Positions 26,441 through 35,086 are shown, counted from the stretch's first letter. The stretch: DNA of 45,295 nt from Lachnospiraceae bacterium (GCA_017532145.1 JAFXJR010000024.1:1-45295), one strand, 5' to 3'. Made by a program: numbers and translations. Notes: generated from the letters alone by a model not told the origin.

Positions 26441-26569
26441 TAACTGTTCAGTACCCTCACCGTTACGATGCAAAAATCCATGAAAATCGCCTACGGCGAT
26501 GGGATTGCTCGCTATCACTGCGTTTTCCTACGGTCAGCACAGCAAGTGTGCAGACCTACTGAATAGTTA
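26441..26569 (-). repeat. Dispersed palindromic element, copy R5 (129 bp, long form, inverted)
   Basis: In reverse orientation it reads TAACTATTCAGTAGGTCTGC to GGTACTGAACAGTTA. It carries an extra hairpin insert (ATCGCC-tac-GGCGAT) shared with R6. The flanks are TCTATTTTTG (26431-26440) and TCTATTTTTT (26570-26579), a 9/10 direct repeat. It lies between the PHP and HAD genes. Confidence 0.9.
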
Positions 26570-26584
26570 TCTATTTTTTATTAT

Positions 26585-26625
26585 CTTAACCCTACAAAAT
26601 AGTAAAACCACTTCGTAGGGTTAAG
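26585..26625. repeat. 11-bp inverted repeat beside R5
   Basis: CTTAACCCTAC (26585-26595) and GTAGGGTTAAG (26615-26625) are a perfect inverted repeat around a 19-nt loop. It sits 27 bp after the PHP stop. In neither direction does a T tract follow, so it is not a clear terminator. Confidence 0.6.
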
Positions 26626-26651
26626 GTGATAAGAAGACCTTCTTTATTCAG

Positions 26652-27572
26652 TTAAGACATCTGAGTCTGTCCAGAATGTCTTTTTTTTAGATTCGTCAAT
26701 ACCTCATCGGGAACGATAAGTCTTCCATAGCCGGTAGCCATTTCCAAGCCAGGCTTATTGGCACCATGAAAGTCGGAGCCGCCGCTGATACATAAATCAT
26801 ATTTGGCAGCCAGAGTCCGTATTTGTCGTTCTTCTGCCGGACTATAGGTGCTATATATCGTTTCAATGCCAATGAGTCCGATATTTTTCAAATCAGCTAC
26901 CAGAGTTTCCAGTACAGTATCACTAAAACGATAAAGAATAGGATGAGCCAGAATGGGAATCCCCCCTGCCCGTAAAATTAATTCCACTGCCTGCTCTGGC
27001 GTTACCTTTTCTCTGGGAACAAAGTACCTGGTATGATCCCCCAGATACCGGTCGAAGGCTTCCGATAGGCTCTTTACATAGCCATGATCCAGCAGATATC
27101 GGGCATAATGGCTTCTGGTAATGGTAGCACAGGGGAAAGTCTCCTGCAGCTTTTCATAAGTAATATCAATCTTGGCCGTCTGTAGGTTGGCACATAGCTT
27201 ATGGTTACGTTGGATTCGGGAATCCACGAAATGTTGCAGCCATTCTTGGAAAAAAGCAGCCTGATAGTCGATATACAGTCCTAAAATATGAACATCTCTT
27301 TTCCTATATTCAGTAGACAATTCAATACCGGGAATCACCTCCAAAGGCAGAGGTGGATGGTTGTCTGTTTCTGAGGAAAGGAGACCGGCAGCCAGCCGTT
27401 GATTATGCTCTTCTGCTGCCTTTAAGGCTTCAGGAATACCATCAGTAGTATCATGGTCAGTAAGAGCAAAGGCAGAAAGTCTCTTTTCCACTGCTAAGTT
27501 TACCAGCTGAGAGGGAGTCAGGCTGCCATCAGATTTATTGGAATGTACATGCAGATCTACAATTTTCATCAT
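26652..27572 (-). CDS. PHP-domain phosphoesterase (YciV/RNase AM-like)
   Basis: A 306-residue PHP protein. Metal-site motifs: DLHVHSNKSDG at the N-terminus (H8, H10), TDHDTTDG near residue 40, the glutamate of EVIPGIELS, ITRSHYARYL, HPILYR, and SGGSDFHGANKPG near the end. The layout fits the YciV/TrpH group, which hydrolyses 3',5'-bisphosphonucleotides and/or trims RNA 5' ends. The ATG directly follows the ABC-F stop (TAAATGATG), with AGAGGAT upstream, so the pair is co-transcribed and probably coupled. Confidence 0.88.
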   Translation of the reverse strand: MMKIVDLHVHSNKSDGSLTPSQLVNLAVEKRLSAFALTDHDTTDGIPEALKAAEEHNQRLAAGLLSSETDNHPPLPLEVIPGIELSTEYRKRDVHILGLYIDYQAAFFQEWLQHFVDSRIQRNHKLCANLQTAKIDITYEKLQETFPCATITRSHYARYLLDHGYVKSLSEAFDRYLGDHTRYFVPREKVTPEQAVELILRAGGIPILAHPILYRFSDTVLETLVADLKNIGLIGIETIYSTYSPAEERQIRTLAAKYDLCISGGSDFHGANKPGLEMATGYGRLIVPDEVLTNLKKRHSGQTQMS

Positions 27573-29210
27573 TTAGTTGTTATCCTCTTCATTCTGATTG
27601 GTGTATACGGTACGCTTTCTTGCCATTTCGTCACTGGCAAGATATTCGTCATAGGTGGTAATCTTGTCAATCAGCTGTCCATTAGGTAGAATTTCCATAA
27701 TACGATTGGCAGTAGTCTGGACAAACTGATGGTCGTGACAGGCAAAGAGTGCTACACCGGAGAATTTAATCAGTCCATTATTGAGTGCGGTAATCGATTC
27801 CATATCCAGATGGTTAGTAGGCTCATCCAATACCAGACAGTTAGCACCGCTAATCATCATTTTAGAGAGCAGACATCTTACCTTTTCGCCTCCGGAAAGT
27901 ACTTTTACCTTTTTCACTCCATCTTCTCCGGCAAAAAGCATACGTCCCAAAAAGCCTCGTACATAGGTAACATCTTTGACAGGAGAGTAGCCGGTAAGCC
28001 AGTCTACAATGGTATAGTCATTGTCAAATTCTTTGGTGCTGTCCTTGGGAAAATAAGCCTGAGAGGTGGTTACTCCCCATTTATAGCTTCCTGCATCCGG
28101 CTCAATTTCTCCCATAAGAATCTGGAAAAGGGTGGTTTTTGCAATTTCATTTCCTCCCACAAAGGCAATCTTATCGTCATGGCCTACGATAAAGGAGATA
28201 TTATCTAAAACCTTTACTCCATCCACCGTTTTGGAGATACCCTCTACAGTAAGCACCTCATTGCCAATCTCCCGGTCGGGACGGAAATCCACATAAGGAT
28301 ATTTTCGGCTGGAAGGTTTGATTTCATCCAGCTCAATCTTTTCCAAAGCACGTTTACGACTGGTCGCCTGCTTGGATTTGGAAGCATTGGCAGAGAAGCG
28401 GGAAATAAATTCCTGTAGCTCCTTGATTTTTTCTTCTTTTTTTCGATTAGCCTCCTTCATCTGCTTGATTAACAGCTGACTGGATTCATACCAGAAATCA
28501 TAGTTACCAGCATAGAGCTGAATTTTTCCATAGTCAATATCAGCAGTATGGGTGCAGACCTTGTTTAAGAAATAACGGTCATGAGAAACGACGATAACTG
28601 TATTTTCAAAGTCAATTAAAAAGTCTTCCAGCCAAGCAATAGCATCCATGTCCAGATGGTTAGTAGGCTCATCTAAAAGCAGAATATCTGGGTTGCCAAA
28701 TAACGCCTTAGCCAACAGAATCTTTACCTTTTCATTACCCGTTAATGTGTTCATCACGGCATAGTGAAGCTCTGTATCGATACCAAGACCATTTAACAGC
28801 ATGGCAGCATTGGACTCTGCCTCCCAACCATCCATTTCTGCAAATTCTGCCTCCAGCTCACTGGCTCGGATTCCATCTTCATCAGTAAAATCTTCTTTGG
28901 CATAGATGGCATCCTTTTCCTTCATAATCTGATACAGCCGCTCGTTACCCATAATCACCACATCCATAACGGTGTAGCTGTCATATTTAAAATGGTCCTG
29001 CTCCAAAACGGAGAGACGCTGTCCGGGAGTAATGGAGATTTCTCCCTTGGTAGTCTCCAGCTGTCCGGAGAGAATTTTTAAGAAGGTAGATTTGCCGGCA
29101 CCATTGGCACCAATAAGTCCATAGCAGTCACCCTCAGTGAATTTAATATTTACCTCTTCAAATAATGCTTTCTTTCCGATTCGTAAGGTTACATTGTTTG
29201 CACTAATCAT
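27573..29210 (-). CDS. ABC-F family ATPase (YbiT-like)
   Basis: A 545-residue soluble protein with two ABC domains joined by a charged linker and no membrane part; ABC-F proteins act on the ribosomal E site. Domain 1 has canonical Walker A GANGAGKST and DEPTNHLD, but its signature is LTGNE. Domain 2 has canonical signature LSGGE and DEPTNHLD, but its Walker A is GGNEIAKTT, lacking the glycine before lysine. The long insert after Walker A of domain 1 (ERLYQIMKEKDAIYAKEDF) is the arm. It resembles YbiT, not a known antibiotic-resistance ABC-F. Start supported by AAGGAAAGG. Confidence 0.88.
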   Translation of the reverse strand: MISANNVTLRIGKKALFEEVNIKFTEGDCYGLIGANGAGKSTFLKILSGQLETTKGEISITPGQRLSVLEQDHFKYDSYTVMDVVIMGNERLYQIMKEKDAIYAKEDFTDEDGIRASELEAEFAEMDGWEAESNAAMLLNGLGIDTELHYAVMNTLTGNEKVKILLAKALFGNPDILLLDEPTNHLDMDAIAWLEDFLIDFENTVIVVSHDRYFLNKVCTHTADIDYGKIQLYAGNYDFWYESSQLLIKQMKEANRKKEEKIKELQEFISRFSANASKSKQATSRKRALEKIELDEIKPSSRKYPYVDFRPDREIGNEVLTVEGISKTVDGVKVLDNISFIVGHDDKIAFVGGNEIAKTTLFQILMGEIEPDAGSYKWGVTTSQAYFPKDSTKEFDNDYTIVDWLTGYSPVKDVTYVRGFLGRMLFAGEDGVKKVKVLSGGEKVRCLLSKMMISGANCLVLDEPTNHLDMESITALNNGLIKFSGVALFACHDHQFVQTTANRIMEILPNGQLIDKITTYDEYLASDEMARKRTVYTNQNEEDNN

Positions 29211-29426
29211 GGTAATAAACCTTTCCTTAATAAAATGATTTTTAGTCGCTATCCCTTATTGTACAGAAAATTGCTGGATTTGCAAGGTTGTTTCGCAAGA
29301 AATTTTTGAATAGCCGATACCGCTATCTTCCTGCTTGAGATAGGTGTCAGGAAATGATATACTGAAAACAAAGGTTTTTGACGATGGATAAGAAGAAAGA
29401 AGGTACGATAAGAAAGGAGAAAGAAA

Positions 29427-30257
29427 ATGACAGTAGTTTTCATCGTGACAGGTATAATCGTGGTTTTATACTTGCTGGCAATTATGCCCCGAATGATTGG
29501 GAAACCGGATAAAACTCCTTTCCAGGGCTATCTGTATGCCCATCGGGGACTGCATGGAAACGAAGGGGATGCTCCGGAAAATTCCATGAAGGCCTTTGAG
29601 AAAGCAGTACATGGCGGCTATGGTATGGAGATGGATATTCAGCTTAGCAAAGATGGGATTCCGGTGGTATTTCATGACTTTACGTTGAAAAGGCTTTGTG
29701 GTGTGGCCGGTAAGGTAAAGGATTATACCTTTCGCGAACTGCAGAAATTCCGTCTGCTGGCTACCGGGGAAAAAATACCTGCCTTAAAGGATGTATTAAA
29801 CATGGTCAATGGCAGGGTTCCTTTAATTGTAGAAATTAAGGCGGAGTGGACCGATATTTCGGTATGTGAGCCGGTGGACAGGATATTGAGAGAGTATCCG
29901 GGGGTCTACTGCATTGAATCCTTTAATCCTTTGGTACTGCTTTGGTACAGAAAGCATCATAATCAGGTAATGCGGGGACAGCTATCAGACGCTTTTTTCC
30001 GGGAGACAGGATGGAAAGGACTGTTGTGCTTCGTGTTGGAGCATTTGTTGCTGGATTTTTTGACGAAGCCCGATTTTATCGCCTATAATCATAAATATTA
30101 TTGGACCCCATCCAGACAGATTTGCCAGAAGTTATACAAAAATACGGCAGTGGCCTGGACAGTACAAAGCCAGAAGGAGCTGGATGCCCGAAGGAAGGAT
30201 TTTGATTTGTTTATCTTCGATAGCTTTATTCCTCAGGATAATACAAAGGCTTCTTAA
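29427..30257 (+). CDS. Membrane-anchored glycerophosphodiester phosphodiesterase
   Basis: A 276-residue protein with an N-terminal hydrophobic helix (residues about 3-21) and a GDPD catalytic domain. H39 and R40 are in AHRGLHG, E51-N52 in APENS, the metal ligands E68 and D70 in MEMDIQ, and H83 in FHD. Such enzymes split glycerophosphodiesters to glycerol 3-phosphate and an alcohol. The anchor suggests action at the outer membrane face, where lipid or teichoic acid products are found. AGAAAGGAGAAAG precedes the ATG. Confidence 0.92.
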   Translation: MTVVFIVTGIIVVLYLLAIMPRMIGKPDKTPFQGYLYAHRGLHGNEGDAPENSMKAFEKAVHGGYGMEMDIQLSKDGIPVVFHDFTLKRLCGVAGKVKDYTFRELQKFRLLATGEKIPALKDVLNMVNGRVPLIVEIKAEWTDISVCEPVDRILREYPGVYCIESFNPLVLLWYRKHHNQVMRGQLSDAFFRETGWKGLLCFVLEHLLLDFLTKPDFIAYNHKYYWTPSRQICQKLYKNTAVAWTVQSQKELDARRKDFDLFIFDSFIPQDNTKAS

Positions 30258-30356
30258 GGGCAGTACATTAGTTATGTGTAAGTGTCAAAGAGCATAGCGA
30301 ATGTCTGTTTTGACGAACAGTATCTCTGGGGCAGATTTTGGACAGGAGGAAGGCTT

Positions 30357-31754
30357 ATGATAGATTTTGAACGTATCAGTCAATATCATGAAAACAATCG
30401 AATAGAAGCAAAGCGTTCTTTGGGAGGGCTGCCAAAAAGTCTGTGGGAGACCTATTCTGCCTTTGCCAATACCTATGGAGGAATCCTGCTGCTGGGAGTG
30501 GAGGAGCTGTCAGACAAGTCCTTTCAAACAGTGAATTTGCCCTGTCCTGAGAAGCTGGTGGAAGAATTTTGGGAAATTATTAATGACAGGGAAAGAGTAA
30601 GTGTCAATATTTTAAAAAAGCAGGATGTAACGATTCAAACGATAGGAGAAGACAGGATTATCAGCATTATGATTCCCCGTGCAGACAGAAGGAATAAGCC
30701 GGTATATATCGGGGGAAATCCTTATTTGGGCAGCTATCGCAGAGATGGGGAAGGAGACTACCACTGCAGCAGAGAAGAAGTACAGACCATGCTGCGGGAC
30801 AGGGAGGAGAGAACCCAGGATGAAAAGGTACTATTTCATAAGGATACCAGTGTTTTTGACAGAGAGACCATAAGAAGATATAGGACATATTTAGAAGATA
30901 TTCATACGGGATATGACTGGAAACAGTATGAAGATGATCAGATATTGTGTGGGATAGGTGCAGCACAGAGGGATGAAGAAGGGCTGCTGCATCCTACTGC
31001 TGCCGGTCTGCTTGTCTTTGGCTTTGAGGATGAAATTGTTCGGGAATATCCTTATTTTTATCTGGACTATCAGGAAAGAATGGGAGAAAAAGGGCTGACA
31101 GAGAGGTTGGTGTCCAACTCAGGAAAATGGAGTGGTAATCTGTTTGATTTTTATCTAAGAATCTCAGGAAAGGTAGTGCGGGGGCTGCCCTCCGACATTC
31201 ATCGGGCAGTACGGGAGGCAGTGGCTAACTGTATGGTTAATGGTGACTATCTGGGCAGGGGTGGCCTGGTGATTGTGAAGAAAAAGGATGATTTGCGTAT
31301 TTCCAATCCGGGCAGCTTTCGTATCGATATTCGGGACGCAGTAAATGGGGGAAAGTCGGATCCAAGAAACGCTTTGATTGCCAGAATGTTTAACTTAGTA
31401 AAGGTAGGCAGTCGTACAGGTAAAGGTGTGCCGGATATTTATCAGGTATGGGAAAAGAAGGGGTGGAAAATGCCGCAGGTGAAGGAAAGACTTCAGCCTG
31501 ACCGAATTACAGTTAAGCTGCCTCTCTATGAAGATAATACTGCTCAGTTGGATGAAAGATTTTTCGGAAAATATCAGAAATACAGAGATGATTTAATCAA
31601 TTATGTGACCAGAGTGATTCAGGTGGAGAACATTACCGTCATGGAAAGGCTGGCATTGGACAGACAGGAGGCAGAGCAGCTTCTGCAGCAGATGGAAGAA
31701 GAGGGTATTCTGATGCCTATGGAAGGGGAGAATGGATACCGGCTGAAAATATAG
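30357..31754 (+). CDS. AlbA_2 / HATPase_c_4 domain regulator (Schlafen-like AAA_4)
   Basis: The 465-residue protein starts with an AlbA_2 (AAA_4, Schlafen-like) domain: IEAKRSLGGLP, then AFANTYGGILLLGV. The C-terminal half contains an ATP-binding C-terminal helicase-like module (HATPase_c_4) with REAVANCMVNGDY, SRTGKGVPDIYQ and a winged-helix tail. Such proteins are usually annotated as putative DNA-binding or transcriptional regulators. The ATG at 30357 was chosen because AGGAGGA is 6 nt upstream; an in-frame start 75 bp earlier has no ribosome site. It stands alone, about 100 bp after the GDPD gene. Confidence 0.85.
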   Translation: MIDFERISQYHENNRIEAKRSLGGLPKSLWETYSAFANTYGGILLLGVEELSDKSFQTVNLPCPEKLVEEFWEIINDRERVSVNILKKQDVTIQTIGEDRIISIMIPRADRRNKPVYIGGNPYLGSYRRDGEGDYHCSREEVQTMLRDREERTQDEKVLFHKDTSVFDRETIRRYRTYLEDIHTGYDWKQYEDDQILCGIGAAQRDEEGLLHPTAAGLLVFGFEDEIVREYPYFYLDYQERMGEKGLTERLVSNSGKWSGNLFDFYLRISGKVVRGLPSDIHRAVREAVANCMVNGDYLGRGGLVIVKKKDDLRISNPGSFRIDIRDAVNGGKSDPRNALIARMFNLVKVGSRTGKGVPDIYQVWEKKGWKMPQVKERLQPDRITVKLPLYEDNTAQLDERFFGKYQKYRDDLINYVTRVIQVENITVMERLALDRQEAEQLLQQMEEEGILMPMEGENGYRLKI

Positions 31755-31912
31755 ACGGTATAGATGGCTGATATAGGCTTTAGAAAAAGACGGATTATGC
31801 CGATATAAGCAACAGAAGGCATAGTGAAGAAGCTAAGGAGAGCAACTGTTAAGGGAAGGAATCCATGGAAGACAGCTGCTCTTTCTTATTGGTAAAATAA
31901 AGTAATAATCGG

Positions 31913-32043
31913 TAATTGTTCAGTAGGTCTGCACACTTGCTGTGCTGACCGTGGGAAAAAGTAGTGGTAACAAGCAAAAATCTATCGCCGTAGGTGATTT
32001 TCATGGATTTTTGCATGGTAGCTGTGAGGGTACTGAACAGTTA
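31913..32043. repeat. Dispersed palindromic element, copy R6 (131 bp, long form)
   Basis: Ends TAATTGTTCAGTA and TACTGAACAGTTA, inner hairpin GGTCTGCACA...TGTGCTGACC, and an inserted second structure: GCAAAAATC...GATTTTTGC enclosing ATCGCC-gta-GGTGAT. The flanks share ATAATC (31905-31910 and 32046-32051). It fills most of the 333-bp gap between the AlbA regulator gene and the next gene. Confidence 0.88.
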
Positions 32044-32087
32044 CCATAATCCAACAAAGATAATCATAGGATAGGGAGGGAAACAGT

Positions 32088-32519
32088 ATGTATATAGGTA
32101 CTGATGGATGGTATAATACTGCCGGATTTACAAAAAGCAATAATAAAATAGCAGAAGCTCGGAAGACTGCTACAGGAAGCAGCACTTCTGCCTCTGTTGG
32201 GGTAATTGCAGGGGAAACAGACATAGACCAGATAAAATGGGAAGAACGCATGGAGAAGTGGGATAAGGAAATGGAACGAATCAAAGAGGAGAATGAGCGA
32301 TATAGTGAATGGTTGGAGGAAAGGCGAAAACTGCAGAAAATTAAGCAAAAAAAGCTGAGAGACAAAAAGGCATTGAAGGAATATCTCGCCCGTCAGGATG
32401 AGATAAGCCAATTAAACGAGAGACTGTCTTTGCAGCGGGCAATGGGAGAGGATGTGTACATAGAAAAGGCACCTCTGTCTAAAAGTTTGGGTGTAGCAGA
32501 GCTGCTGGATTTGCTGTAA
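32088..32519 (+). CDS. Unknown coiled-coil protein
   Basis: A 143-residue protein I do not recognise. The N-terminus is polar and low-complexity (TATGSSTSASVG). Residues about 45-120 form a strongly charged, Glu/Lys-rich coiled coil (MEKWDKEMERIKEENERYSE). The C-terminus is a short hydrophobic helix (VAELLDLL). No signal peptide or membrane segment. GATAGGGAGGG precedes the ATG. It is 13 bp upstream of another unknown gene, so the pair is likely one transcript. Confidence 0.7.
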   Translation: MYIGTDGWYNTAGFTKSNNKIAEARKTATGSSTSASVGVIAGETDIDQIKWEERMEKWDKEMERIKEENERYSEWLEERRKLQKIKQKKLRDKKALKEYLARQDEISQLNERLSLQRAMGEDVYIEKAPLSKSLGVAELLDLL

Positions 32520-32532
32520 CTGTGGAGAAAAA

Positions 32533-33177
32533 ATGGGAATGCTTAATCATAAGCAGAAGGGAGTAGAGGATAAAATGGCAAACTATATGGGGATGAATCT
32601 GGCTGGAATTAAAAAGGTAGAAGGAAATAGTCTGGCAGCAGGAGGCAATACACAGTCAGTCTGCCCCAGACCCTGGCAGAAGGGACAGTCTCTGGGAGAA
32701 TATGTGCTGGACTGTATATACAGCAGACAGGAGGAAGGAAGAACCGGTGAAACAAAGGAGGCCTATGAGGCAAGAGTATATGCCAAGGCAAAGGCAGGAA
32801 AGAAGCTGACCCCGGAGGAGATGAGTTTTTTAGCAAGGACAAATCCTATCTTTTATCAAAAGGTATTGCGGACTCAGGCATTAAAGAAAAGCTTGGAAAA
32901 CCAGCTGAAAAGCTGTCGCTCCAAACAGGAGGCAGAAGCCGTATATGGGGCAGCGGTCAGCAGTATTTCTACCAAGGATCCGGATAGGGAGATGATACTG
33001 GCTGGTCTGCAGGAGACCTACAAGGAATTTAAAAAGAGCGACCACTATAACCGGCTGCCGGAAAGAGTGGATGAGGAAGGAATTCAGGGGGGAATGTGTC
33101 TGGAGGTAAATGGGAACGGATATCAGGAGCTCTATCTTCTGGAGGGGAAAGGATTTTCCTTTCAGGCGAATGGTTAA
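32533..33177 (+). CDS. Unknown soluble protein, partner of the coiled-coil gene
   Basis: A 214-residue protein (from ATG 32533) without recognised family. It is helical and charged, with a proline/glycine-rich start and the segment KAGKKLTPEEMSFLARTNP in the middle, followed by helices with RSKQEAEAVYGAAVSS. An alternative start at 32575 (MANYMGMN) has GTAGAGGAT in front and is equally credible. It follows the coiled-coil gene closely. A separate promoter lies downstream, so it is probably not co-transcribed with the GGDEF-like genes. Confidence 0.65.
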   Translation: MGMLNHKQKGVEDKMANYMGMNLAGIKKVEGNSLAAGGNTQSVCPRPWQKGQSLGEYVLDCIYSRQEEGRTGETKEAYEARVYAKAKAGKKLTPEEMSFLARTNPIFYQKVLRTQALKKSLENQLKSCRSKQEAEAVYGAAVSSISTKDPDREMILAGLQETYKEFKKSDHYNRLPERVDEEGIQGGMCLEVNGNGYQELYLLEGKGFSFQANG

Positions 33178-33208
33178 AAAGATGGTAAAAAAGATAATTC
33201 AAAATCCA

Positions 33209-33237
33209 TAGACAAATTTCGCGAAAAAAGGTATACT
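33209..33237 (+). promoter_or_regulatory. Sigma-A-type promoter of the GGDEF-like pair
   Basis: TAGACA (33209-33214), a 17-nt spacer and TATACT (33232-33237), close to consensus at both boxes. Transcription would begin near 33244. Confidence 0.65.
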
Positions 33238-33296
33238 ATAACAATAAGAGACAAAAGGACACCATAAATGGGGAGAGGCATAAGAAAAGTTATGCT

Positions 33297-34244
33297 ATGG
33301 GGTATACTATGGAAATGGAATATGGAAAGTTGTCTTTTGAAAAGAGAAGAAAAGAGAACATCAAAAATTATACGATAAGAGATTTATTCTCTTTGGAGTT
33401 GCTTACCACCTGTCTTACCGAGATAGTCAAAGAGTATCAGGTGGACATCCTGTTGACGGAGCGTCATGGAGAACCGGTGTTTGTGCTGGGAGATTTTACC
33501 GGATTTCAGCCGGATGTGGAAAAGGAGCCGGGACAGAGGCTGCAGGTGGCAGGACGTACGATAGGGCATCTTTATATGAAGTATCAGGAGAATGCCCAAC
33601 AAAAGCAAGAGGCAGCTCAAGAACGAGTCCATCTTCTTCTGGCTTTGCTGGCTGCATGGGGAACAGATGCCTATATGCACAAGGAAGCAGTGGACTATAT
33701 TGATGAGTTGGAATTTAGACAGAGCAAAGCAGAGGATTCTCCTGACAGTACGAAGGAGGATATACTTACCGGAGTATATAATAAAAATTATATGGAAAGC
33801 CGGATGCAGGTTCTGGATCGTGCCAGGGTAGCTCCTGTGGCTGTGATTCATGCCAACATCAATGACTGGAAGTTTGTATATGATAATTTTGGAGTAGAGA
33901 AAAGTGACAGTCTGATTCAGCTGGTGGCTTCCATCCTGAAGAAAGAGGCTCAAGGAGAGTATGTTATCGGCAGAATCGATGGAGATGGATTTTTGGTGCT
34001 GATTCCTATGGCAGAACAGGGAGAGGCAGAAGATTACTGCAGGCGTGTGCAGGAGGCTTGTCATTCCTATAATGAGGATGAGATTCTGGCTCCGTCCGTA
34101 GCAGTGGGCATTGTGTATAAGACCAATGTGGAGGAGCGTCTTTCGGATAAACTATCCGATGCAGAATATGAAATGTTTACGAATAAACTGGAGCTTAAAA
34201 ACGCACCGGGATATCAGGAAAGAGTTCGGAAGGGCCTGAAATAA
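33297..34244 (+). CDS. GGDEF-like domain protein with degenerate active site
   Basis: A 315-residue cytosolic protein. Residues about 155-290 have the GGDEF fold order: DILTGVYNKNYM, a core strand, NINDWKFVYDNFG in place of the metal-binding D-x-D-x-F-K region, SDSLIQLVASIL, then RIDGDGFLVLIP where a diguanylate cyclase has RxGGDEF. The motif reads DGDGF at 228-232 and the first metal-ligand Asp is Asn, so cyclase activity is doubtful. The N-terminal 150 residues may be a sensor. The exact start is uncertain: ATGs at 33297, 33309 and 33315 all lack a strong ribosome site. A paralogous gene follows 37 bp later. Confidence 0.75.
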   Translation: MGYTMEMEYGKLSFEKRRKENIKNYTIRDLFSLELLTTCLTEIVKEYQVDILLTERHGEPVFVLGDFTGFQPDVEKEPGQRLQVAGRTIGHLYMKYQENAQQKQEAAQERVHLLLALLAAWGTDAYMHKEAVDYIDELEFRQSKAEDSPDSTKEDILTGVYNKNYMESRMQVLDRARVAPVAVIHANINDWKFVYDNFGVEKSDSLIQLVASILKKEAQGEYVIGRIDGDGFLVLIPMAEQGEAEDYCRRVQEACHSYNEDEILAPSVAVGIVYKTNVEERLSDKLSDAEYEMFTNKLELKNAPGYQERVRKGLK

Positions 34245-34281
34245 TAAGGATGGAGATTTGCGGACAAGGAGGAGCAAAGGA

Positions 34282-35016
34282 ATGAAAAGAGAAGATATGA
34301 AGTCGGGCAATATAGCATTTTATGGAGCAACGGAAGCACCGGTAGTATCTTATTTGAGGGGTCAGCTCAGATGTATGGAAGAAGAGTATAAGGTAAAAAT
34401 CTTCTTAGAGGAAGCACAGGGAGCAGAAGAAGGAGCCGAGAGGCGGCTGGGCATCGACTATGGAAGCATGGAAAATGCAAAACGCAGGGAAGTAGATGAA
34501 GTAATGAAGGTATTGATTCCGGCCTTGCTTTCCTATGGACAGTGGCAGTATATTGAAAACCAGATGCATGGCTCTCATGTAAAGGCTATAGAGGATCCTC
34601 TTACGGGAACTTTTACCAAAGAGTGGATGCTGAACCGTGCAGAAGTATTAAAGCGTGCTGAGATTTTTCCTACCATTGCAGTGGCAGTAAGAATCCGGGG
34701 ATGGGAAAAGATGGTAAAGGCTTATGGAGCAGAAAGTGCTGACAGTTTGATTCAGCTGACAGCGTCAATTTTGGAGAAGGCAGCAGACAAAGACTACTTA
34801 TTGGGCAGAATGGAAAATAATATATTTGTCGTACTTATTCCTCTACCTAAAAAGGGAGAGGCTGATCGGTATCTGAGAAAGATAGAGGAAGGCTGTAAGA
34901 TATATGAACAGTCGGTCTTTTCTCCAAAACTGGCAATCGGTATTGCAGCAACCCGCACAGAGCAGGATGATGTAAAAGAAAAGATTAAAGAAGCAATGGG
35001 ACAGGTAGCAGTATAA
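34282..35016 (+). CDS. Second GGDEF-like protein, fully degenerate signature
   Basis: A 244-residue paralogue of the preceding protein: shared blocks include LTG...K..M..R, SDSLIQL.ASIL and VLIP..K.GEA. It keeps DPLTGTF at about 105-111, but the active-site loop is ENNIF at 178-182 instead of GGDEF and the metal-binding region reads VRIRGWEKMVKAYG. It is thus predicted to be catalytically dead and perhaps a binding or scaffold protein. The ATG at 34282 has AAGGAGG 9 nt upstream; an upstream TTG in frame is less likely. It is cotranscribed with its paralogue. Confidence 0.75.
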   Translation: MKREDMKSGNIAFYGATEAPVVSYLRGQLRCMEEEYKVKIFLEEAQGAEEGAERRLGIDYGSMENAKRREVDEVMKVLIPALLSYGQWQYIENQMHGSHVKAIEDPLTGTFTKEWMLNRAEVLKRAEIFPTIAVAVRIRGWEKMVKAYGAESADSLIQLTASILEKAADKDYLLGRMENNIFVVLIPLPKKGEADRYLRKIEEGCKIYEQSVFSPKLAIGIAATRTEQDDVKEKIKEAMGQVAV

Positions 35017-35047
35017 TCAAGAGAAGAAAGTCCCTCTATAGATAGAC

Positions 35048-35086
35048 AAAAGGACAGTCGACAGGCAGCGGCTGTCTTTTTGTTTG
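35048..35086 (+). terminator. Intrinsic terminator after the GGDEF-like pair
   Basis: AAAAGGACAG (35048-35057) pairs with CTGTCTTTTT (35072-35081), followed by more T residues. Confidence 0.75.

Noticed and set aside
30282-30356. 25-codon N-terminal extension of the AlbA regulator
   Set aside because: No ribosome site upstream; AGGAGGA is positioned for the ATG at 30357.
2806-32053. Repeats considered as a CRISPR array
   Set aside because: Copies are kilobases apart, differ in length and are palindromic elements with target duplications; no regular spacers and no cas genes.
33384-34064. 226-codon open frame on the minus strand opposite the first GGDEF-like gene
   Set aside because: Shadow frame of the plus-strand gene, with no ribosome site and no family-like sequence.
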